DNA from: Beduini massiliensis
Lineage (GTDB): Bacteria > Bacillota_I > Bacilli_A > Erysipelotrichales > Coprobacillaceae
Assembly (NCBI RefSeq): GCF_000829905.1
Contig: NZ_CDPP01000006.1
Coordinates: forward strand, 434,001-498,000
Direction of reading: 5' to 3'
DNA: 64,000 bases
A program made the translations under genes and the position numbers. The notes beneath the pieces were generated by a model. That model was not told the origin of the DNA and ran no database searches. It worked only from the letters and a program-made list of their open reading frames with translations. This document shows positions 29,057-37,395 of this stretch, one piece after another; the stretch's first letter is position 1; the number at the start of each line of letters is the position of its first letter.

Positions 29057-30445
29057 CTAACTAAAACCAATAAAAATCGCTAAGCAAAGCAGAAGAATCT
29101 CTGCCACTAACAACAAACCAAACAGCGGTGTTACGAACTTATACCATTTGTTCACCGGCATTCCCATGATTCCGCACATCATAAAGACCGAGGTCGGCCA
29201 GAAAATATTTGAGAACCCGTCTCCGAATTGGAAAGCTAATACAGCGATTTGACGGTTTAATCCTACCATTTCCCCTACCGGCGCTAAGATCGGCATCGTA
29301 ATCAATGCTTGTCCGCCACCTGAAGGAATAAAGAAATTTAAGATATTTTGTACTAACAACATTCCTAACCCACTTAAATAACCGGTGAACTGTTGTAATC
29401 CGCTTGACAGCCAATAAACGATCGTATCGATGATACACGCATTTTCCAAAATAATCGGCACTGCTCTGCTCAGTCCACAGATTAAAGCTCCGAACATCAT
29501 TTCTTTAGCCGCTTCAATAAAATACTCTGCAATCTGACTAGGTGTAAAGCCGGAAATAAATCCTGCCACTAACATCATAATAAAGAATAACGCAGCAATC
29601 TCATCAATATACCAACCTAATTGAATTGTGCCATAAAGCAGCATCCCAATCGTCACTACAAATAATAAACAAGATAATTTATGACGAATCGTAAAGGTTG
29701 TATTCATCATCGTTTCTTTTGATCCGATTTCTTTAATTTCCATCTCTTCTCCATAAAGAATAGATTGAGTTGGATCCTTTTTTACTTTCTTTCCGTAACG
29801 CCATACATAGATAATGGCAATGCTCATAAATACTACAAAACATAAAATACGGAAAGCCAAACCGGAAAACAATTCAACTCCGGCAACTTCCTGAGCAATC
29901 CCAATCGTGAACGGATTGATGGTGGCAGCGGCAAAGCCAACCGCTACTGCGATATACACGATTGATCCCCCTAGGATCGCATCATAGCCTAATGCAATCG
30001 CAATTGAAATAAATATCGGCAATAATCCATAGGTTTCTTCAAATAATCCCATCGTACTTCCCAATACCCCAAAAGCAATCATACAGATCGGGATAATCAG
30101 CTCAATACGAGACCCTACTTTACGTAAGGTTGCCCCTAGTACAGCATCAAAGGTTCCGTTCTTCAACAACATATACACAAAGGCATAGGCAAAAATAATG
30201 AAGAAGATAATCTGACCTGCATCAATAAACCCTAATTGAATCGATACAAAGATATCGAACAAGCCAATACCGATCTTTGGTATGTATTGAAATGAATCTG
30301 CAACAACGACCGTGTTCCCAAAATCATCAGTCACACGAGTGAATTGCCCCGCCGGTACCACATTCGCCAAAATAGCGGCTAAGATCACCATTGCGAAAAT
30401 GATAACGTAGGTATGGGGCATTTTAAATTTTTTCTTTTTTTCCAT
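29057..30445 (-). CDS. YfcC-family membrane transporter under lysine riboswitch
   Basis: A 462-residue membrane protein of the YfcC/DcuC-related family (C4-dicarboxylate anaerobic carrier type), about twelve helices. It begins MEKKKKFKMPHTYVIIFA and has the NPFTIGIAQEVAGV and FFIPSGGGQALITMPI re-entrant segments. Family members are annotated as amino-acid or arginine/ornithine transporters. Expression is set by a lysine riboswitch, so a lysine, dipeptide or lysine-precursor importer is the best inference. GAGGAGAGACTT precedes the ATG. The next gene is the M20D hydrolase. Confidence 0.87.
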   Translation of the reverse strand: MEKKKKFKMPHTYVIIFAMVILAAILANVVPAGQFTRVTDDFGNTVVVADSFQYIPKIGIGLFDIFVSIQLGFIDAGQIIFFIIFAYAFVYMLLKNGTFDAVLGATLRKVGSRIELIIPICMIAFGVLGSTMGLFEETYGLLPIFISIAIALGYDAILGGSIVYIAVAVGFAAATINPFTIGIAQEVAGVELFSGLAFRILCFVVFMSIAIIYVWRYGKKVKKDPTQSILYGEEMEIKEIGSKETMMNTTFTIRHKLSCLLFVVTIGMLLYGTIQLGWYIDEIAALFFIMMLVAGFISGFTPSQIAEYFIEAAKEMMFGALICGLSRAVPIILENACIIDTIVYWLSSGLQQFTGYLSGLGMLLVQNILNFFIPSGGGQALITMPILAPVGEMVGLNRQIAVLAFQFGDGFSNIFWPTSVFMMCGIMGMPVNKWYKFVTPLFGLLLVAEILLLCLAIFIGFS

Positions 30446-30461
30446 AAGTCTCTCCTCAAAA

Positions 30462-30500
30462 TAAAAATGTCTCTATACCACTTTGCGGCATAAAGACATG
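30462..30500 (-). terminator. Expression-platform terminator of the lysine riboswitch
   Basis: Minus-strand ATGTCTTTATGCCGC pairs with GTGGTATAGAGACAT across AAA, followed by TTTTATTTT. It ends a few bases before the transporter ribosome binding site, which is the position expected for a riboswitch-controlled terminator. Confidence 0.8.
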
Positions 30501-30522
30501 TTAAAATCATCCTCAGGCGCCA

Positions 30523-30695
30523 AGTAGTGCTCCTTTACAGCGGCAGCTATAAAGACAGTGTCATACCTCTTAAATATGACCCCAGCAGTTATTTTGACAT
30601 AACCACTTCGGCAGTAAATCCTTTCCATCTAATTCATCGGCTTTCGGCCTCCTTAGATGTACTTATAAGTACTGCACCCCTATCGACTATGTAAG
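30523..30695 (-). promoter_or_regulatory. Lysine riboswitch (L-box)
   Basis: Read leftward, the leader shows AGGGGTGCAG and AAGGAGG near its start, TGCCGAAG, CTGCTGGGG, then paired TCATA/TATGACACTGTC, and a GGAG near the closing helix. These are the conserved core pieces of the lysine aptamer in the right order and spacing. A terminator lies directly downstream. Lysine binding should favour termination and switch off the transporter and M20D hydrolase. The exact limits of helix P1 are uncertain. Confidence 0.85.
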
Positions 30696-30704
30696 TCGGA
30701 ACTA

Positions 30705-30734
30705 ACTATAGCATAAATTGTATACTTTTGTAAA
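30705..30734 (-). promoter_or_regulatory. Promoter of the lysine-riboswitch transcript
   Basis: Minus-strand TTTACA (30729-30734) and TATAGT (30705-30710), 18-bp spacer, placing the start just ahead of the aptamer. Confidence 0.6.
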
Positions 30735-30752
30735 TAGTTTTACACCATAAAC

Positions 30753-30778
30753 AAAAAAGCAGCTTGTTAAGCTGCTTT
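30753..30778 (-). terminator. Terminator of the MATE gene
   Basis: Minus-strand AAGCAGCTT-AAC-AAGCTGCTT followed by TTTT; overlaps the TAA stop. Confidence 0.8.
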
Positions 30779-32128
30779 CGGATCGATTTCCACTAAATGC
30801 TTTTTATAGCAACGTTTATATAAGTATAAACAGATAAATAATGAGATGACTTCGGCAAAGGCAAACGATGCCCAAAGCATGGTCATTCCAAAAAGTTTAT
30901 TTAAAATATAAGCTAATGGTAAAATAACTAACAGCTGACGACATACAGACATGATCAAACTGTACATCCCTTCTCCCAATGCTTGGTATAAAGAGGATAA
31001 CACAATCCCTACCGCCGCTAATGGGAAAGATAAGGAAATAAAGCGCAGTGCCGGTACCCCGATTCTAAGCATTTCCGAAGAAGCATTGAACATCATCAAT
31101 AATTTATCCGGAATCGCTAAGAAGATACCCATTCCGATCGTCAAGATAATCGCCGCATAAATCAAGGCATCTTTTACTGCCAGCAAGATACGATCTTTTT
31201 TCTTTGCCCCGAAGTTATAGGCACAAATTGGGATCAAGCCATTGGTCAAACCAAAGACCGGCATAAAGATGAAACTGTTTAATTTAAAATAAACACCCAA
31301 TACCGAAATAGCTGCCTGACTAGAAGCCAAGATTACATTTAATCCCATCGTCATGATCGAACCGATCGACTGCATAACGATGCTAGGGGCACCCACACGA
31401 TAAATTTCACCGATTAGGTATCCATTTAATTTAAAATCCTTAATCGCGATTCGTACTTCATGATTTTTCAAATGATTCAGCAATAATGATAACAACATCG
31501 CCACGATCTGACCGATTACGGTTGCCATCGCTGCTCCGGCAATACCGAATTTAGGCATTCCAAACAAACCAAAAATCATGATCGGATCTAGGATAATATT
31601 GGTAACCGCACCGACTAACTGTGTTACCATGTTGTAAATGGTAATTCCGGCAGACTGCATAATTCTTTCGGAAATCACCTGTAAAAAGATTCCGAATGAG
31701 AAGATTGTACAAATACTGATATATTGTACCCCCATATCGATCACGACAGGATTATTTGAGAAAGCCTCAAAATACATTCTTGAACCAAAAATTCCAAATA
31801 ACGCAAAGACAAAGTAACTCAAGATTCCTAAAAGTAAACCATGACTTGCTGCTAGGTTTGCTTCGTCTTTTCTTTTTTGTCCTAATTTTCTTGAAATCAA
31901 TGAATTTAATCCCACAGCAGTTCCGACCGCTACCGAAATCATAATCGATTGTACTGGGAAAGCAAGCGAGACTGCTGTTAAAGCATCTTCTCCTAATTGA
32001 GCAACGAAAATACTATCCACAATATTATATAATGCCTGAACAAGCATTGAGATCATAATCGGCAGAGACATTGAAATCAGTAACTTACTGACAGGCATAT
32101 AGCCCATTTTATTTTCTTTTTCTTCCAC
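30767..32128 (-). CDS. MATE-family multidrug/cation antiporter
   Basis: A 453-residue, twelve-helix MATE protein of the DinF/NorM-related Firmicute group. It starts MGYMPVSKLLISMSLPIMISMLVQ after a short basic extension and contains the repeated MATE motifs NIVDSIFVAQLGEDAL and NIILDPIMIFGLFGM. It exports drugs or metabolites in exchange for H+ or Na+. The initiation codon is GTG, seven bases after AAAGGAG. Single gene; no regulator adjacent. Confidence 0.92.
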   Translation of the reverse strand: MEEKENKMGYMPVSKLLISMSLPIMISMLVQALYNIVDSIFVAQLGEDALTAVSLAFPVQSIMISVAVGTAVGLNSLISRKLGQKRKDEANLAASHGLLLGILSYFVFALFGIFGSRMYFEAFSNNPVVIDMGVQYISICTIFSFGIFLQVISERIMQSAGITIYNMVTQLVGAVTNIILDPIMIFGLFGMPKFGIAGAAMATVIGQIVAMLLSLLLNHLKNHEVRIAIKDFKLNGYLIGEIYRVGAPSIVMQSIGSIMTMGLNVILASSQAAISVLGVYFKLNSFIFMPVFGLTNGLIPICAYNFGAKKKDRILLAVKDALIYAAIILTIGMGIFLAIPDKLLMMFNASSEMLRIGVPALRFISLSFPLAAVGIVLSSLYQALGEGMYSLIMSVCRQLLVILPLAYILNKLFGMTMLWASFAFAEVISLFICLYLYKRCYKKHLVEIDPKAA

Positions 32129-32252
32129 TATATCACTCCTTTGTAACTATTCAATATTATCAATTCAAAAAGATATAGTCAATAGTTAATCGAAAAACAT
32201 TTTTATGTGGAAAGTAATTTGAAAATAAATAGGAATAATTACTATTTATATG

Positions 32253-32281
32253 TTGACTTTTCGTATTTTTAGGACTATGAT
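32253..32281 (+). promoter_or_regulatory. Promoter of the rubrerythrin gene
   Basis: TTGACT (32253-32258) and TATGAT (32276-32281), 17-bp spacer. AT-rich sequence just upstream is only loosely like a PerR box, so peroxide control is not claimed. Confidence 0.6.
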
Positions 32282-32312
32282 AAAAACAGAAAGAGATATT
32301 GGAGGTAATAAA

Positions 32313-32855
32313 ATGAAAGATTTAAAAGGAACAAAAACAGAAGCAAACTTACAAACAGCATTTGCCGGAGAATCTCAGGCAAGAAATAAGTATACTTATT
32401 ATTCAAGTAAAGCTAAAAAAGATGGTTATGTTCAAATCGCTAATATTTTTGAAGAAACAGCTAATAATGAAAAAGAACATGCGAAAATCTGGTTTAAATT
32501 ACTTCATGGTGGTGCCGTTGCCGATACAATGACAAACTTGAAAGATGCTGCTGCTGGTGAAAACTATGAATGGACAGACATGTATGCTACTTTCGCTAAA
32601 GAAGCAAAAGAAGAAGGATTCGATAAAATCGCTTTCTTATTTGAAGAAGTAGGTAAAATCGAAAAAGAACATGAAGAAAGATACTTAAAATTACTTAAAA
32701 ATATCGAAGAAGGTGCTGTTTTTGAAAAAGATGGTATCACAGTATGGAAATGCGGTAACTGCGGATATATCCACGTAGGAGAAAATGCTCCTGAAAAATG
32801 TCCTGTATGTGACCATCCAAAATCATATTTTGAAGTAAGATCACAAAACTATTAA
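32313..32855 (+). CDS. rbr: Rubrerythrin
   Basis: A 180-residue peroxide-reducing protein of anaerobes. The N-terminal four-helix diiron domain (about 1-140) has the [35 protein letters not shown] glutamate/histidine motifs. The C-terminal rubredoxin-like domain holds one Fe(SCys)4 with CGNCGY and CPVCDHP. It takes electrons from NADH via a reductase to turn H2O2 to water. Start chosen behind GGAGGTAATAAA; an upstream in-frame extension has no site. Single gene with its own promoter and terminator. Confidence 0.96.
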   Translation: MKDLKGTKTEANLQTAFAGESQARNKYTYYSSKAKKDGYVQIANIFEETANNEKEHAKIWFKLLHGGAVADTMTNLKDAAAGENYEWTDMYATFAKEAKEEGFDKIAFLFEEVGKIEKEHEERYLKLLKNIEEGAVFEKDGITVWKCGNCGYIHVGENAPEKCPVCDHPKSYFEVRSQNY

Positions 32856-32862
32856 TCCCATG

Positions 32863-32889
32863 AAATCACACCTCGAGTGTGATTTTTAT
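32863..32889 (+). terminator. Terminator of rubrerythrin
   Basis: AAATCACAC-CTCGA-GTGTGATTT hairpin followed by TTATTTT. Confidence 0.8.
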
Positions 32890-32909
32890 TTTCTAAAACA
32901 GAAAATTGG

Positions 32910-32964
32910 TTCTTGATGTAACCGCTTTAAAAGTGTATGATAATGGAGTAACAGTGATGACATG
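32910..32964 (+). repeat. Copy 1 of a 55-bp duplicated promoter/leader
   Basis: This stretch and 33054-33108 are aligned copies of equal length, both running from TTCTTGATGTAA to GATGACATG. Each contains TTGATG, a 17-bp spacer and a -10 (TATGAT here, 32936-32941), a cre-like TGTAACCGCTTTAA (32917-32930) and an ATG at the end. The copies are 144 bp apart. Copy 1 leads into a 32-codon ORF. Confidence 0.75.
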
Positions 32965-33060
32965 AGGACAATAATCATTTTTAAAAACTTAGCTTTAATC
33001 CTCTTTTTGCTCAGGAATAAGAAGAGATTATTTTTATGTTTTTTTATTATTTTTTCTTGA
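32962..33060 (+). CDS. 32-residue hydrophobic peptide or permease remnant
   Basis: ATG at the end of repeat copy 1 opens a 32-codon frame: a hydrophobic N-terminal half, a basic RNKKR centre, and a hydrophobic C-terminal half ending IIFS. The pattern resembles the first helix region of ABC permeases, with basic residues before the first transmembrane segment. It may be the stub of a deleted third permease copy, or a real membrane peptide, since its promoter looks intact. The ribosome site (GTAACAGTGATGAC) is weak. Confidence 0.35.
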   Translation: MRTIIIFKNLALILFLLRNKKRLFLCFFIIFS

Positions 33061-33108
33061 TGTAATCGCTTTAAAAGAGTATTATGAAAACAGGATGGTG
33101 ATGACATG
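33054..33108 (+). repeat. Copy 2 of the duplicated promoter/leader (promoter of the ABC system)
   Basis: TTGATG (33057-33062), 17 bp, TATTAT (33080-33085). The cre-like TGTAATCGCTTTAA (33061-33074) matches TGWAANCGNTNWCA at 13 of 14 positions and lies between -35 and -10, so CcpA could block the promoter. The copy ends at the ATG of the first permease. Confidence 0.65.
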
Positions 33109-34362
33109 GGAACATTTAAGTTTTCCCTCAAGATGTTGCGATTAGACTTTAAAAAGTGCTTTTTTTATGGGCTTTCGTTAGTTTTATCCACATCGATTAT
33201 TTTTGTATTTTTCAACTATATTGATAATATTTATTTAGGCAACAGTCTTTCCGAAAAAAGTGGGGCGAATCAAATATTAGCACTGTTTATTATTATCATC
33301 GCATGTGCGAATGCGTGTTTTGCGAATTCATTTTTTATTTCGCGTAAAACCAATGAAATTGCGATTGCTTCTATGAGCGGGGCCAGTGTCTTTGCTGTGG
33401 CAGGCTATCTCTTGGTGCAAAATTTTGTCATTATGGGACTAAGTATTCCGATTGGGTTTGGGATTGGTTATATTTTCAATCATTTCTTTAATCTGTTTAT
33501 CTACGCTTCGTTAGATGTCGTGGCAAATACGTACTATGTGTCTATGCAAGGCTTAATTATGAGTACGATCGTTATTTTGACACAGATTATCGCCTTGACA
33601 TTAGTCAATTCCGGTTATGCTTATCGTACCGAGATTAAAACCTTGTTGAATGAACAAGAATCAATGACTAAAAAATCAACGAAACCGATTAAAACACCGG
33701 TGATCTTTTATTGGATTCTCTATTTGATCCCTATTGTATTATTCTTTATTGTTGATTTGGACCCGATGGTTTTTGTTGTGGTATCTTGTATCGGTGTCTT
33801 TGGTATTGTGGGATTATTGAAAATCGGTCTTTCCAAACTGATTATGTTTAGACAAAAGAGTCATCTGACAAAATCGAATTCTTTAATTGCTTATGGAAAT
33901 CTGTCGTATTCATTGAAATCCACCGGTATGCTGATGACGATTATCATTCTTTCGATCATCTTATTTATTGGATTGATTATTATCAATATCAATAATCCAA
34001 AAGATTTGTTTATTGTCTTGCTTTCTTATGGCATTATTATCTTTTTAATGTCAACAAGTATTCTATATAAAATTATTTTAGAGACATCAACACGTTTAGG
34101 TTTATATCAGTCACTTTTTAAATTAGGCTATCTAAAAAAACAATTAAAAGCCATTATGAGAAAAGAGATTATGATGCTGTATGGGGTTATTCTTTTCTTC
34201 CCTACCAGCTATATTGTCATCATGTTGTCTCGCTTTGTTATTGCAGGTGAAGTCGCAATGAGTTTTGCAGCTGCCTTAGTCTTAGCCTATGTAATTCCAA
34301 TCTGCATTACTGCATTAATTGCTTATTTCGTTTATAAACGCACGATTATTGCGAACATATAA
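33106..34362 (+). CDS. Compact BceB/FtsX-like ABC permease A
   Basis: A 418-residue membrane protein with about ten predicted helices in the BceB order (first near residues 15-36, last near 388-412). The roughly 200-residue extracellular domain that BceB carries between helices 7 and 8 is missing; only a few residues separate them here. It is followed 12 bp later by an ATPase. A paralogous permease-ATPase pair comes next, which suggests a heterodimeric permease. Likely function is export or membrane extraction of a peptide or lipid. The start overlaps the promoter repeat end. Confidence 0.82.
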   Translation: MGTFKFSLKMLRLDFKKCFFYGLSLVLSTSIIFVFFNYIDNIYLGNSLSEKSGANQILALFIIIIACANACFANSFFISRKTNEIAIASMSGASVFAVAGYLLVQNFVIMGLSIPIGFGIGYIFNHFFNLFIYASLDVVANTYYVSMQGLIMSTIVILTQIIALTLVNSGYAYRTEIKTLLNEQESMTKKSTKPIKTPVIFYWILYLIPIVLFFIVDLDPMVFVVVSCIGVFGIVGLLKIGLSKLIMFRQKSHLTKSNSLIAYGNLSYSLKSTGMLMTIIILSIILFIGLIIININNPKDLFIVLLSYGIIIFLMSTSILYKIILETSTRLGLYQSLFKLGYLKKQLKAIMRKEIMMLYGVILFFPTSYIVIMLSRFVIAGEVAMSFAAALVLAYVIPICITALIAYFVYKRTIIANI

Positions 34363-34374
34363 GGAGGAAAAAAT

Positions 34375-35139
34375 ATGGATGAAGTATTGAAAGCAACCGG
34401 AGTCGAAAAGACTTATGGACTGCATACAAAACAGCCCTTCAAAGCTTTAAAAGGAATTGATCTGACGATCAATGAAAATGATTTTATTTGTATCATGGGA
34501 CCATCAGGAAGTGGGAAATCCACCTTTATCAATGTTATCTCGACGATTGATAATCCGACCGGCGGACGTGTCGTCATCGGTGGTCAGGATGTGACTGAAA
34601 TGACAGAAGAACAATTAGGTCGTTTTAAATATGAAAATCTTGGTTTTATCTTTCAGGATTTCAACTTGATTGGCAGTCTGACTATATCGGAAAACATTGC
34701 GGTACCGCTTTCCCTGTCTCATAAATCGAAACAAGAAATTATTCAAGATGTAGAGGCAGTCGCTAAAAAGTTAGGCATCGATCATCTGCTGCATAAATAT
34801 CCGGAAGAATGTTCCGGTGGTCAAAGACAACGTGCCGCTATTGCCAGAGCTTTAGTCAATCAGCCAAAACTGATTGTTGCCGATGAACCAACCGGTAACT
34901 TAGACAGTGAAAACTCACATGAAATTCTCAGATTGTTTAAGCAGTTAAATGATGAAGATGGTGTTACGATTCTGATGGTAACGCATGATTCGATGATTGC
35001 CAGCTATTCAAAAAAACTCTTATTTATCAAAGATGGTGAACTGGAAACAACCATTGAAAAATTAAATAAAACCCAAAAAGAATATTATTATGAAATTGTT
35101 GATGCAAACTCAAAAGAATCACAGGAATTATTTCAATAA
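34375..35139 (+). CDS. MacB/BceA-type ABC ATPase A
   Basis: A 254-residue ATPase with Walker [11 protein letters not shown]-loop FIFQDFNL, signature [16 protein letters not shown], Walker [13 protein letters not shown] and H-loop VTHDSM. The ADEPTGNLD form is typical of MacB/LolD/BceA exporters. A short C-terminal tail (about 225-254) is shared with its paralogue. AAGGAGGAAAAAAT precedes the ATG. Its stop overlaps the next permease start by one base. Confidence 0.92.
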   Translation: MDEVLKATGVEKTYGLHTKQPFKALKGIDLTINENDFICIMGPSGSGKSTFINVISTIDNPTGGRVVIGGQDVTEMTEEQLGRFKYENLGFIFQDFNLIGSLTISENIAVPLSLSHKSKQEIIQDVEAVAKKLGIDHLLHKYPEECSGGQRQRAAIARALVNQPKLIVADEPTGNLDSENSHEILRLFKQLNDEDGVTILMVTHDSMIASYSKKLLFIKDGELETTIEKLNKTQKEYYYEIVDANSKESQELFQ

Positions 35140-36422
35140 TGGGGAAAGCTAAATTTGCTTTAAGGATGCTCAAACTGGAGTATCAAAAAACATTCTTTTA
35201 TGGGTTGTCCCTCGTTTGTTCTTCCGCCGTTATTTTCTTATTCTTTAATTATATGGATAATCATATTATTGGAAATGAAATCGGTACCGGAATGGGCTTT
35301 AGTAATCTGCTTTCTCTTGCGATCATGTTGATTGCTTCAGCTACCGCCTGCTTTGCCAATGGATTTTTCCTTTCTAAAAAGAATGAAGAAATAGGAATCT
35401 ATACGATGTCCGGAGCCGGAGTCGGCGGAGTCAGTATTTATCTGATTGTTCAGAACTTTGCGATTATCATCGCTGCTATTCCTTTAGGATTTTTGATTGG
35501 TTATCTGGCAAATCCGATTTTAAATCAGATTGTTTACAGCAGTCTTCATATTACCGGGAATCTTTGGCATATCTCTACTCAAGCCATTGTCATGTCTGTT
35601 ATTACCTTGCTGACGCAAACCGCCGCACTGACTGTCGTGAACGCCGGATATGCTTATCGTCATGACATTCTGCAATTACTGCACTTTAATAATACGATGA
35701 AAGCAGAAGCACCGGCATCTTCCATTCGTATGCCCATTATTGTTTACTGGGTAACCGCACTTATTCCATTATATGTCTTTTTCCAAGTGCCGGTTGCAAG
35801 CAATGATACGATGGTGTTTCTTGTTGTTTCCTGTGTAGGACTTTATGGAATTTCCGGCTTATTCAAACGTGGACTGCCGCAGCTGTTTGAATTTTTGCAG
35901 CGCCATTTCAATATGAATCATAAAATCCGTTTGATTGGCTTTGGAAATCTCTCTTATTCCATTGCCAGAACGGCAACATTGATCAAAATCATTATTGTTG
36001 CAATCATCTGTATGATCTGTTTATGTATTACCTATCATGATGATCCAAGCAACAGCACATTGATTTACTTTTCTTATGGAGTGATCATTTTCTTAATGAC
36101 ATTTTGTATCGTGTATCGTGTAATTGTGGAAAATTCATCGAATGGACCCCTGTTTGAATCGTTATATAAACTTGGCTTTGTGCGTAAAGATTTAAAAAGA
36201 ATTATGCGTTTTGAAACATTAGGACTTTATGGCATTATCCTATTTATTCCTACTCTATATATTGGAATCATTCTCTTTATCTATATCCAGCACGGATTGC
36301 TTTCGGTGGCAATTGCCGTCAATCTTGTCTTGGCTTATCTGATTCCGATTGTACTGGTGGGACTTATCACATATCAAAATTATAAAAAAGTTATTTTTAA
36401 CTATATTGAAGGAGGACACTAA
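35139..36422 (+). CDS. Compact BceB/FtsX-like ABC permease B
   Basis: A 427-residue paralogue of permease A, sharing the K-F-x-L-K/R-M-L start, the FFYGLSLVxS first helix and the ACFANxFFxSxKxxEI loop. Again the large extracellular domain is absent. Two different compact permeases with two different ATPases suggest a duplicated pair that now works as a heteromer. The gene starts in a TAATG overlap, so it is coupled to ATPase A. Confidence 0.82.
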   Translation: MGKAKFALRMLKLEYQKTFFYGLSLVCSSAVIFLFFNYMDNHIIGNEIGTGMGFSNLLSLAIMLIASATACFANGFFLSKKNEEIGIYTMSGAGVGGVSIYLIVQNFAIIIAAIPLGFLIGYLANPILNQIVYSSLHITGNLWHISTQAIVMSVITLLTQTAALTVVNAGYAYRHDILQLLHFNNTMKAEAPASSIRMPIIVYWVTALIPLYVFFQVPVASNDTMVFLVVSCVGLYGISGLFKRGLPQLFEFLQRHFNMNHKIRLIGFGNLSYSIARTATLIKIIIVAIICMICLCITYHDDPSNSTLIYFSYGVIIFLMTFCIVYRVIVENSSNGPLFESLYKLGFVRKDLKRIMRFETLGLYGIILFIPTLYIGIILFIYIQHGLLSVAIAVNLVLAYLIPIVLVGLITYQNYKKVIFNYIEGGH

Positions 36423-37196
36423 ATGGAAACAAATTCTGTACTTACCGCTAAAGGTGTCAAAAAAATCTATGGTCAGTTTGATGATCAAAAAGTTGTAGCC
36501 TTAAAAGGAATTGATCTAAATATGGTGGAAGGAGAATTCGTTTGTATCATGGGGCCTTCCGGAAGTGGAAAATCTACTCTGTTAAATGTATTATCGACTA
36601 TCGATCTTCCTTCTAAAGGATTTGTTCATATTAATGGCACTAATGTTGTCAGTATGACCGAATACGAATTAGGACAATTCCGTTATAAAAACTTAGGCTT
36701 TATTTTTCAAGAATTCCATTTGATAGAAAGTTTAACGATTCTAGATAATATTGCGGTACCGCTCTCACTTGCTAATGTCAATAAAGAGGAAATCAAAGCC
36801 CGCGTCGAAGATATCGCTAAAAAGTTAAATATTGAGATGACCTTAGAAAAACATCCGAGCGAATGTTCCGGCGGACAAAGACAGAGGGTGGCGATTGCCA
36901 GAGCCTTAGTAACGAACCCTCGTTTAATCGTCGCTGATGAGCCAACCGGAAACTTAGATAGTCAAAACTCTCATGAATTATTATCGATCTTCCGTCGTTT
37001 AAACAAAGAACAGGGTGTAACGATTTTGATGGTAACACATGATGCGACGATCGCAAGTTATTCAACAAAAATGCTTAGAATTAAAGATGGATTAATTGAA
37101 ACTGAGTTAGAAGCAGATGGTATGAGTCAAAAAGAATACTTCTATAAAATTGTTGAAGCAAATTCACAGGAATCACAATTAGAATTTATGGATTAA
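36423..37196 (+). CDS. MacB/BceA-type ABC ATPase B
   Basis: A 257-residue paralogue of ATPase [53 protein letters not shown]. Its C-terminus ([17 protein letters not shown]) is nearly the same as that of ATPase A, confirming the tandem duplication. GAAGGAGGACACTA precedes the ATG, which begins directly after the permease stop. Last gene of the operon. Confidence 0.92.
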   Translation: METNSVLTAKGVKKIYGQFDDQKVVALKGIDLNMVEGEFVCIMGPSGSGKSTLLNVLSTIDLPSKGFVHINGTNVVSMTEYELGQFRYKNLGFIFQEFHLIESLTILDNIAVPLSLANVNKEEIKARVEDIAKKLNIEMTLEKHPSECSGGQRQRVAIARALVTNPRLIVADEPTGNLDSQNSHELLSIFRRLNKEQGVTILMVTHDATIASYSTKMLRIKDGLIETELEADGMSQKEYFYKIVEANSQESQLEFMD

Positions 37197-37230
37197 GGTA
37201 TAAATTATTCAATTTATATCTTTTTTCTTT
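37197..37230 (+). terminator. Terminator of the duplicated ABC operon
   Basis: GGTATAAATT-ATTC-AATTTATATC hairpin, then TTTTTTCTTT, directly after the stop. Confidence 0.75.
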
Positions 37231-37265
37231 ATTCGCTTTGATGTATAATATTTTATGTATTCACT

Positions 37266-37341
37266 GCCGACATAGCTCCAACGGTAGAGCAATCCACTCG
37301 TAATGGATAGGCTGCTGGTTCGATTCCAGTTGTCGGCACCA
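37266..37341 (+). tRNA. tRNA-Thr (anticodon CGT)
   Basis: Acceptor arms GCCGACA/TGTCGGC, D-arm AGCTCCAACGGTAGAGC, anticodon stem ATCCA/TGGAT with loop CTCGTAA (CGT, reads ACG), T-loop GGTTCGATTCC, encoded CCA. TATAAT at 37244-37249 gives its promoter. Confidence 0.95.
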
Positions 37342-37351
37342 TAAGTTATTA

Positions 37352-37377
37352 AGGGATCACTTGGTGATTCTTTTTTT
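37352..37377 (+). terminator. Terminator of tRNA-Thr
   Basis: AGGGATCAC-TTG-GTGATTCT hairpin followed by six T. Confidence 0.8.
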
Positions 37378-37395
37378 ATAGAAAGGAGATTGAAG

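Noticed and set aside
32235-32252. PerR-like AT-rich palindrome before rubrerythrin
   Set aside because: Too few positions agree with TTATAATNATTATAA.
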